The notes beneath the pieces were generated by a model. The model was not told the DNA's origin and did no database searches. It saw only the letters and a list, made by a program, of their open reading frames with translations. The position numbers and the translations under genes are program-made. From positions 223,839,323 to 223,903,322 of the forward strand of contig CM053140.1 of assembly GCA_028571685.1 (NCBI GenBank): 64,000 nucleotides of DNA, given 5' to 3'. Source of the DNA: Heterohyrax brucei (Eukaryota; Chordata; Mammalia; Hyracoidea; Procaviidae). Shown piece after piece: positions 56,223 to 64,000 of this stretch (position 1 is the first letter of the stretch; the number at the start of each line of letters is the position of its first letter).

Positions 56223-56935
56223 CCGAGTTACTGGGAAAGCTCTGGGGACCACCATCTCAGGGAACATCTAGCTCAATTGGCATAACATAGTTTATAAAGA
56301 AAATATTCCACATTCTACTTTGATGAGTAGCAGCTGGGATCTTAAAAGCTTGTGAGCATACATCTAAAAATACTCCACTGGTCTCACCATGTCCAGAACA
56401 AACAAAAATGAAGAAAACCAAAGTTTACACAAAGGAAAGCTTAGCCCAAAGGTCTAATAAACTACAACTATCAGAACCTCCATTAGACTGAGTCCAGGGC
56501 AAACAGCTACCACCACTGACTACTCTGACAGGGCTCATAATAGCAGGTCCTGGACAGAAGTGGGAAAAAAAAGTAGACCAAATTCTGGCTCACGAAAAAG
56601 GCCAGACCTACTAGCCTGGCAGAAACAGGAGAAACACTGAAAGTGTGGTCCCTGGACATTCTTTTAGCTCAATAACAAAGTCACTCCTGAGGTTCACCCT
56701 TCAGCCAAAGATTATATAGGCCTGTAGAACAAAATGAGGCTAAAAGGGCACAGCAGCCCAGGGGCAAGGACTAGAAGGCAGGAAGGGACAGGAAAGCCAA
56801 CAGGAAGAAATTCAAGGTTGAGAAGGAAAGTGTGAACATGTTACGGAGTTGGCAGACAGTGTCGCAAAACAATGTATGTACTAATTGTTTAATGAGAAGC
56901 TAGTTTGTTCTGTGAAGCTTCATCAAAAGCACAAC
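56223..56935 (+). mobile_element. L1 3' UTR, plus
   Basis: Co-linear with 22655-22900: ctggggaccaccatctcagg, attggcataacatagtttat, ccacattctactttgatgag, gctgggatcttaaaagcttg, atgaagaaaaccaaagttta. It ends near attgtttaatgagaagctag and cttcatcaaaagcacaacaa. No ORF2 left, so a short 5'-truncated copy. Confidence 0.75.
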
Positions 56936-56936
56936 A

Positions 56937-57143
56937 ACCAAACAGTGCCTACAAGTGTCCCTTAAACTCATGGTGACCCCATGTGTGTCAGAGTAGAACT
57001 GTGATCCACAGGGTTATCAATGGATGGTTTTTTTAAATTAAATCACCAGGCCTTTCTTCTGACACATCTCCGGGTGGACTTGAACTCCCAAACTTTCAGT
57101 AAGCAGCAAAGCATGTTAACCATTTGTACCAGTCAGGGACTCT
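56937..57143 (-). mobile_element. AfroSINE, ~200-bp form, minus, after L1 tail
   Basis: tgtcccttaaactcatggtg, accccatgtgtgtcagagta, caccaggcctttcttctgac, acatctccgggtggacttga, head gttaaccatttgtaccagtc. Complete. Confidence 0.88.
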
Positions 57144-58221
57144 AAAACCTAGTGAAAACAGAGGAGTATTATTTATTACTCAGTGAAGAGCTCCCTGATT
57201 TTCCTTTCATCTTCTTTGCTACTCTCTCCAACAATTCCTACCTAGAAAGAACACTTTGTTTTTGAATTGTTAGTGATGTCTATCTCCCCTAGTTTTTTTT
57301 AGTTTCTTGGGGAAAGATACTGTGACTTGCTAATTTTCACATCCCTAGTTCAAAGCATTTGACATCAAGCAGGTATTGGGGGGTGGGTAGGCAGTGTATT
57401 GCACTGAACTGGATGGGAAACTTCCACTAACAATAACACCTCTCATTGAATGTACCATACCAATGTGCTAGGCACATTGCTAAGAACTTCACTTGTAGTA
57501 ATAAGCAGTTTCTTTTAATTTTATCTCATGTATTCTTTTCTTCCTGCCTAAAAAGAATATTTCTTAGAAGCACAAAAGAAAACTGTTATTATAAACAAAA
57601 CAGAGCACTTAAAGAAAAAGAACTAGCTTTCCACTGGAAAAGTGAAATAAAGGTATTGGTCCCCAATAAAGAGAGAGCTTGAGATTTGGGAGGAAAAAAT
57701 ATTATCTTGGCATGATTCTCTGTGGTCAGTTGGACCTTCAGAAAGACAGAATTAAGTCCAGAAAACAGAAATATATGACTTAGAGATATGTCTTTAAAAT
57801 AAAGGGAAAAGTTCCTCAAAATGAAAGCCTAACTGTGTAATAAAAAATAGTCAAAATAAAGAAGGAAGTAGATAACTAAACAAACTGAAGGGAACACAAG
57901 GGTGTTCCTTGGTGAGCTCCAATTACAAGGAGCAAAAAAAGATAAATGGAAGAAGCCCAGTTTACATGACAAATGACGTCAGTCTATGAGGACAGTGCCA
58001 GAAACACAAAAGCCTGGAACAAGGTGAGGAAAGGGAAAAATGGTAAAGAGAGAAAAGGAGGCTCTTTTCTTCAGGAAGACAAGGTGTTATCCAACATCCA
58101 GATACAAAGAAAGGTTGGCACTGACTTTGGAAGGAGTGTCACTTGACAGATAACAGAGGAGACAAGACAACTCAACTCTGCTTGCTTCCCTTCTCCCCAT
58201 CTAAGATAACCATTAGTAAAT
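57144..58221. other. Mostly unassigned; MIR-like piece
   Basis: 57435-57540 looks like an antisense MIR-type fragment (ccaatgtgctaggcacattg, ctaagaacttcacttgtagt). Overlapping frames on both strands near 57446-57819 have no domain. The rest is AT-rich unique DNA. Confidence 0.45.
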
Positions 58222-58545
58222 TGTTGTTCTTGTTAGATGTCATGGAATTGGTCCTGATTCACAGTGACCTTATGCATAGCAGAATGGCACATTGCTTGGT
58301 CCTGTGCTGTCCTCACAATCATTACTGCGTTTGAGCTCCATTGTTGCTACCATCTCATTGAGGGTCTCCTTTTTGGCTGGCTCAGTGCCTTACCAGTCAT
58401 AATGCCCTCCTTCAGGGACTGGTCCTTCTGATAATATGGCCAAAGTACAAGGTGAAATCTCATTATCCTTTCCTTAAGAAGCATTCTGACTGTACTTTCA
58501 ACATTTGTTATTCTGGCAGTCCATAGTATATCAGCAGATTAGAAG
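58222..58545 (-). mobile_element. RTE LINE 3' end, minus
   Basis: ttgttgttcttgttagatgt, tgaccttatgcatagcagaa, acattgcttggtcctgtgct, catctcattgagggtctcct, tcagggactggtccttctga, ggcagtccatagtatat. LINE-specific sequence well beyond the shared tail. 5' truncated. Confidence 0.88.
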
Positions 58546-59020
58546 TGGCAAACAGTTTCACAAGGGAACTGATGCCCCAAATAAGTGAAATGTAGTTTAA
58601 AAAACAAAACAAAACAAAAACCCTTTGCAATTTAAAATTTGCCTGAGGAAATTTTATGACAATCATTCTAAGTTATGTGTGTTTGACATTTTACATATTT
58701 CAAAACCCTTTCCCTCCCTTGTCTCATTTTATGAATTTAATTTCACAATGGTTTCCGGAGGTCAGTTCAGAATGAAGAGTTGGCATAAGCCTTTAAGCAG
58801 GATCCTCTAGAAATAATTTTTGTGATGATAACAAATATTTGTCTTTATTTCACTTTAACATCTAGGAAGAGACAACTAAATTATGTACAGTTTTACTTTT
58901 TAAAGCATTTTTCATAAAATTTCTTAACTTTCATTACAAAAAAGCAGCTTTAGCATAAGTCACCTTAAAAAAAATGAAAATTTAATGAAACAGGATTTTG
59001 TGGGCTTTAAAACAAACAAA
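58546..59020. other. Unassigned, no gene seen
   Basis: AT-rich DNA with an (aaaac)n tract at 58603-58620. No recognised feature. Confidence 0.45.
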
Positions 59021-59201
59021 CAAAAAACAAATCCACTGCAGTGGAGTCAATTCAGTCTCACAGCCACACTATGGTTTCCAAGGCTATATTCTTTATGGAA
59101 GTCAGTTGGCACACTTTCTTGTAGGGAACTCCTGATAGGTTTCAATTGCAACTTTTCCGTCGTCAGCTGAGCGCTTAACCACTGCACCACGAGGGCTTCG
59201 T
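59021..59201 (-). mobile_element. AfroSINE, longer-type variant, minus
   Basis: atccactgcagtggagtcaa, atggtttccaaggctatatt, ctttatggaagtcagttggc, head gagcgcttaaccactgcacc. Complete. Confidence 0.88.
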
Positions 59202-59434
59202 AGTAGGCTTAAGCAGCAAAAGTTAAATGTAAAGAAAGATGAAAGATAGGTAGCTAGCCCACTTATTAAGCCAAACCGGCATTCAAGCTGAGTTCTCACT
59301 TTACCCAGTAAAACTCTCCCTGGTCATGACTCGATTTCTGCTCAGAGGTGCTTTAAAGCCGAAGAGTGAGTGGTTTAGGAGCGCCATCACATGTCAGCCT
59401 CAGAAACTACAAGAAATGTCACAGGACCTGAAAA

Positions 59435-59735
59435 CCTATTGTGAATTTCAACTCACTGGGATTCCATCGGGCAGAGCAGAACTATCCTACAAAAGACTAT
59501 ATAGATTTACTTGTATATTCCTTGATTTTTGTGTTTTGTTTGTTTTTGAGTCTTCAACTATTTGCAAAATAATAACCCTAGCTTCACTGTGTTAAACGCA
59601 GCTTTGATTTCTTTTCTTGGTTTTAGTTACAAATTATTCCCATCTTTACGGAGGCAGACTGCTACATCGCTCTCCCGTGGCTGATGGGTTGGAATCCCCA
59701 GCCTTTTGGTTAGCAGCCGAAAGCTTTAACTACAG
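59435..59735 (-). mobile_element. AfroSINE interrupted by copied downstream DNA
   Basis: The 3' part (59435-59491: tgaatttcaactcactggga, ggcagagcagaactatccta) and 5' part (59643-59735: tttacggaggcagactgcta, catcgctctcccgtggctga, cttttggttagcagccgaaa) are the two halves of one minus-strand SINE. Between them lies the 151-bp copy described at 59492-59642, in place of the usual roughly 20-bp tccaaggctgtaaat segment. Confidence 0.8.
59492..59642 (+). repeat. 151-bp duplicated block, copy in SINE
   Basis: From aaagactatatagatttac to aaattattccca, aligned over its whole length with 60258-60412. I count two substitutions and one 4-bp (tttg) unit difference. Both ends fall inside a SINE. Confidence 0.9.
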
Positions 59736-60257
59736 CTCCTACAGGCAGGACTTGAAGAATGATTTTAACAATTTCAGCCATAGCTTAATTTTTATTATTA
59801 ATGATCTTTTGAAGTAACAGTAAGTATTCCCTTTATCACACGAGTGGCCCGAAGATTGGTCTGGCCACTGCCAGACTCACTCAGTGACCTTGAATGTCTC
59901 TCTACAACTCTGCCCCTCTCTCATTGAACCGACCACAGCTGCTCCTTCTGCCCTTCTACATCTGTATATCTCAACTTCAGGAAACCATAAAGTCCTACCT
60001 CAAACCCTGGTGTGCCTTGAAAACTCTAGCACCTGATTTCCAAGGCATTCTCCTTGGTCCAACTTTTGCTGAATATAGTTAGAAAGATGAGGTGGAGAGA
60101 GTATGGCTTAGGTTGTGTCTACGCTGAGATGGAGATTATACAGGTGGAGTGGATGTAGGGAGAACAGCAACACCTGGGCACCATTGTGGCCACTTTTTCC
60201 TTCTAATACACCTAAAATGCTAACACACTTTACAACCTCAGAAATTCATTTTATTCC
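59736..60257. other. Unassigned spacer of the duplication
   Basis: About 520 bp of unique DNA. A 62-codon plus frame (59894-60082) has no recognised domain. Confidence 0.45.
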
Positions 60258-60412
60258 AAAGACTATATAGATTTACTTGTATATTCCTTGTTTTTTGTGT
60301 TTTGTTTGTTTGTTTTTGAGTCTTCAACTATTTGCAAAATAATAACCCTAGCTTCACTGTGTTAAACGCAACTTTGATTTCTTTTCTTGGTTTTAGTTAC
60401 AAATTATTCCCA
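60258..60412 (+). repeat. 155-bp duplicated block, probable source copy
   Basis: Near-identical to 59492-59642, in direct orientation and 766 bp downstream. Flanked by unique DNA without SINE sequence, so it is the more likely donor. Confidence 0.9.
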
Positions 60413-61253
60413 CTTAAATTAAAATACTGCTGCTGATTCCAAGACAAATGAAACTAGTCTCGGGTCATTTCTTTCAGATCATGATTTCCTTAAACATCTG
60501 ACCTCTTTTGTTCTCAGTCCACTTCCATAGAATATTTTAAAAGATATGGAGAAGCTAATTTTGGAGTTTCTTAATCTTTTTTGGCTTGCTACTTCCCTCC
60601 ACTTGATTGTGATTTCCTTAAGGCAAGAATTAATTTTAAATTTTTCTTGCTAGTGCAGCATAATTCTTAATGTGTATTTATTGAATTACTCCAGAGACAA
60701 AAACACTTGGGTTAGGTAGAAACTTCTGGACCATAGCAGTGATAAAATTCCAGAATCAGTCCTACCAGTGGGTGGGAAACCACTCTCTCTGGACTCTTTA
60801 GGTAGTGAAATCAAGAAGTGAACCTTGTTAAGCGCTTAAGAAAGGATTCAGGTTTCTAAAATAGCAACCTCTTTGGTAATAAATAATCCAGGAAGTTGCA
60901 GCCTCAGAACTACTTCTCCAGTGCAAAGATAGAGGAAACAAGAATGGGATAGAACAAGAGAAAGAAAACAGCCAGGAAGAGCCCCCAACAGGTAGGTTCA
61001 TCTTCTACAAGTTAGAAGTGTAGGCAGGTGGGATTGGGGGCCACTGATATGAGCTCTGCCATAGGTGCTTCTGCTTCCCTCTGGGAGCGTCAAAATTCAG
61101 CTGTTTGAATTTCTAAAATCATACCCAGGCTTCTTTTCTTAGTTGAGGGAAGGCTGAAGGCAGGTTGAAGGAAGCCAAGAATTTTTAATTTGTCATTTTC
61201 AGTGACTTGACCAGATAGGTTCTTGACAAAATGAGTGATGACATCACATTAAC
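60413..61253. other. Mostly unassigned; possible L2 end
   Basis: 60590-60690 weakly resembles an L2 3' end (tccttaaggcaagaattaat, tgtgtatttattgaattact). No gene recognised. Confidence 0.45.
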
Positions 61254-61260
61254 TAAACAG

Positions 61261-61404
61261 GAACCCTGGTGGTGAAGTAGTTAAGAGCTACAGCTGCTAA
61301 CCAAAAGGCTGGCAGTTAGAATCCAACAGTCACTCCTCAGAAACCCTATAGGGCAGTTCTGCTATGAGTCAGAATTGACTTAACAGCAACATGTTTGTGG
61401 GTTT
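61261..61404 (+). mobile_element. AfroSINE with TSD and internal deletion
   Basis: gaaccctggtggtgaagtag, taagagctacagctgctaac, cagtcactcctcagaaaccc, ctatgagtcagaattgactt. About 20 bp between the gcagttctgct and ctatgagtc blocks are missing. TSD taaacag at 61254-61260 and 61405-61411. Confidence 0.9.
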
Positions 61405-61786
61405 TAAACAGAATTGTTGAGTTCAAAGCTGGACTTGAAGAAAAGATGAAGGTTAGGATGTAGAGGGAGACCTATGATCTGGGTAGTGAATGGGTACAAC
61501 CCTCCTTTCTGATGTTGTTACCTTCCAGTCTTGGAAAATCTCTTCTGGAAGGTTCACAGAAGCTGTTGGTTGTTAACTGCTCCACTTCCTTTCTCTCCAG
61601 CAAAGGGTGCAATAAGATTCAAGAGGCTTCAGAATATCTTTAAGACTCTAATCCCTTTAAAGGTGAGTTTTATTTTTTGGAAAAGGAAGTTGTTGGAGCA
61701 CATTCTCCAGGAAAATAACAGAAATTATTAAAAATATTGGCAATATGTATTGGTTTAGTAAAAAGGAGGCTGAGACACATGGCCAC
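61405..61786. other. Unassigned, no gene seen
   Basis: Unique DNA; a 66-codon frame at 61531-61731 has no recognised domain. Confidence 0.45.
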
Positions 61787-61835
61787 ACCAAGCCAAGTGC
61801 CGTTGAGTCGGATCCGACTCATGACGACACACACA
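61787..61835 (-). mobile_element. SINE/RTE tail fragment with perfect palindrome
   Basis: aagccaagtgccgttgagtc then ggatccgactcatgacgac. The core gagtcggatccgactc is a perfect 16-bp palindrome. Similar in extent and sequence to 5624-5684. Confidence 0.75.
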
Positions 61836-62878
61836 TGGAGTAAAGATTATAAAAAAGAGAGGTCTCTGGTGTCCTGGGTAAAGTAGCATTCCAAAATAAA
61901 GTTTTTCTTTTTAAATATGAGACAGAGGTATTTCAAAATATTAGCAGACTTATGAGATCACAGGTGATTTTTTTCCACTACTTCTCCCATGCTTTCCGTG
62001 CAGTATTTTCCAAATTGTCTGTAACAAACATGCCTTATTTTGTATTTGCCAGATATTAAATATTTTTAAGAAAAACAGAGAAATCTTTTGAATATCAATA
62101 TTTATTCAATTTATCTCTATGTTATAGGGTTCCTATTTGTATCTTTGAAAATAGTGACAAAATTTAGTTTTTTGTATATGCTTGGGGATGTTGGAAGTCA
62201 TCACATTCATTGCCATAAGTAAACACAAGTAGAATTATGCTTCCATATCAGAGTTCCATTTCTCACAAGTTAAAGAATGTTTATTTCTAAGGCAAAGAGA
62301 CTTTATTGGAGGGCTTTGATCAATGGAATAACATGAAGATAAACATGGTAGTGTGAAGGGAAACCAAAGTAGAGAAATCAGTTAGGAGTCCATTATCATG
62401 GCTTAGGTATTAAGAGCACAAATACACAAAATGGCAAGGAGTGTTAAGGAAGAAGTAGAAGCAAGGGATATTGTAATGGAACCATTAAGAGAATGTAGTA
62501 ACAGATAAGGAAGTCAAAGGAAAAGAGGAATCAGTGATGATGAATCTGAAAAAATAGGGTATGGGTAATAAAAATAAGTAAGATAAACAGTGAAGATGGT
62601 GCTTTAAACTTCATATCTTGTCACTGGAAACTGTACAATAGATTACCAATTTTTATAGAAATAACACATACAATATATGCTTTTCACACAGTTTTCCTAG
62701 ATGTGCTATGAGCATTATGTATGGGTGCATTACTTGCAATATACTATAATAGGAAATATTTAGTCATTAAGATAGCATAACTCCCAACAGTGAATATAGT
62801 AAAGATTAAGATAACTGGATTTTTATTGAAAAAAAAGATGCAAATTCTATTTTTGTAACAGAACTAAAAATTGAGTAA
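61836..62878. other. Unassigned, no gene seen
   Basis: AT-rich DNA of about 1 kb with no recognised repeat, RNA gene or exon. Confidence 0.45.
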
Positions 62879-63018
62879 AAACCAAATCTATTGCCATCAA
62901 GTCAATTCTGACTCATAGCAACTCTATAGAACAGAGTAGAACTGCCCCATAGGTTTTCCAAGGAGTGATTGTGGGCTTGAGCTATCAACCTTTGGTTAAC
63001 AGTCAAACTCTTAGCCAA
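62879..63018 (-). mobile_element. AfroSINE, minus, head truncated
   Basis: aaaccaaatctattgccatc, tctgactcatagcaactcta, gtagaactgccccataggtt, caacctttggttaacagtca. The last ~20 bp of the tRNA head are lost. Confidence 0.87.
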
Positions 63019-63565
63019 AAATTAGGCATCATATGACTTCTTTAATAGTCCCTCTTCAGCACTCAGTGCAAAGGAGAAAAGACAGCTCTTTAATTTGATG
63101 GTGGGGCCAGTAATTGCAGGACTCTGTCACTATGGAGATCCATGTACTATGTCAAGTTACCTTTCAACAGATGGTGAGATTAGGAGTGTGTTAGTTCAAT
63201 AACCGTGTACTTTCTTTGATAAGGATAGCCACTGCTATTATCTGATCACCAAGTGAGGAAAGGCTAAAGCCCAGTTACCAGAAATAAAGAGGTCTTGTCC
63301 AGCCAAGCTTTCCAGTATATCCCATTTACCTGCAAGTACACTGAATCTCTTCCTGTCTTGTGAAGGCTGCTCATTTTCAGAAATATGACAAACCCCCAAA
63401 GTGTTTATTTCAATATAAAATGGAAAGGCAAGGGGCAAAAAGCTCAACTGTAAATCAAGAATGAACCTATTGAAGGAGCCAGAAGGGGGAAATAAGTCAA
63501 GCTACAACAAAGTGAACTGTGATAACCAGCACAGATAAACCCTACAAACTACAGTTTTCCTGAGT
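63019..63565. other. Unassigned, no gene seen
   Basis: Unique DNA. The 69-codon minus frame (63238-63447) has no recognised domain. Confidence 0.45.
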
Positions 63566-63690
63566 GGGGTTCCCGAGTGGTGCAAAAGGCTAAGATGCTC
63601 AGCTGCTAACCAAAAAGTTGCAGGTTGCAGACCACTCAGAGACACCATGGAAAAAAGGTCTGGTGATCTACTTCAAAAACATTAAAAAAA
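63566..63690 (+). mobile_element. AfroSINE, longer-type variant, 3' truncated
   Basis: ggggttcccgagtggtgcaa, gatgctcagctgctaaccaa, ggtctggtgatctacttcaa, ending in an A10 run at 63683-63692 rather than the shared tail. The missing tail suggests truncation by, or priming next to, the following sequence. Confidence 0.8.
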
Positions 63691-64000
63691 AAAACTGGGC
63701 AGTCAAGATGGCAGGCTAAACATGTGTCTTCCTAAGTCCCTCTAGAAACCAACACCTGGATTGATAATTAAATGGAGGCTTCTGGACACCTAGTGAGCCC
63801 TTGGACATGGCATTGAGCTGTTAATTTGGACTTGATACCACTGAACAGAAAACTTCCTCTCTTTCGCTGACCCCTGCTCTTGAAGAGTGCTTTTTTTCTC
63901 TCTCTTAGCCAGCAGGTGGAGCTGGGACTTCACTAGTAGCTAATCTCAGATGCACTGCTAGTGGGATCAGCAGGCAAAATTGTGATATTTTGAGAGCTCA
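63691..64000 (+). other. Possible L1 5' end, cut by window edge
   Basis: tcaagatggcaggctaaaca resembles the caagatggc motif at the very start of many mammalian L1 5' UTRs, followed by unfamiliar moderately GC-rich DNA. Only 310 bp are visible, so this is a suggestion. Confidence 0.3.

Overview
The window is mammalian nuclear DNA, almost certainly from an afrotherian and most likely an elephant. This rests on many copies of the tRNA-derived AfroSINE family and on an RTE (BovB-clade) LINE whose 3' tail those SINEs share. I find no cellular protein-coding exon, no structural RNA gene and no CRISPR or bacterial feature. Open frames are short, and those that make sense are broken transposon proteins. 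The window reads as intergenic or intronic DNA built by layered transposon insertion.

Layout. 1-7265: unique DNA with SINEs, an old hAT-type element, a long L2 and MIR. 7266-10799: an RTE LINE inserted into L2 with a 12-bp target-site duplication (TSD); its 5' third is inverted relative to the reverse-transcriptase part. 11-21 kb: SINEs, RTE tails, MIR, L2, MaLR LTRs and two candidate ERV LTRs, one nested in a MaLR LTR. 21.3-35 kb: an L1 block. A plus-strand L1 3' end cut by a MaLR LTR abuts a long minus-strand L1 (22986-24751 plus 30116-34980) that is split by a second minus-strand L1 (24752-30115). 36.9-41.5 kb: an MLT1 LTR, a TA-flanked mariner (37773-39094), MaLR LTR and internal remnants, and an RTE tail carrying a 49-bp mini-mariner. 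41.5-47.4 kb: an old L1 invaded by a 5'-truncated younger L1, plus another L1 fragment. 47.9-50.5 kb: an RTE 3' part and a plus-strand L1 3' end. 50.5-64 kb: mostly unique DNA with SINEs and MIRs, a candidate homeodomain-rich regulatory block near 50.8-51.0 kb, and a nearly identical 151/155-bp duplication (59492 and 60258), one copy of which interrupts a SINE.

Nothing here works together as a pathway. The functional relation visible is parasitic: the SINEs and the RTE end in the same hairpin-capable tail, as expected if the RTE machinery copies the SINEs. All LINE, mariner and LTR copies seen are disabled by stops, frameshifts, truncation or inversion. Repeat family names come from recognition of motifs, not from a database search, and outer boundaries are approximate unless a TSD is given.
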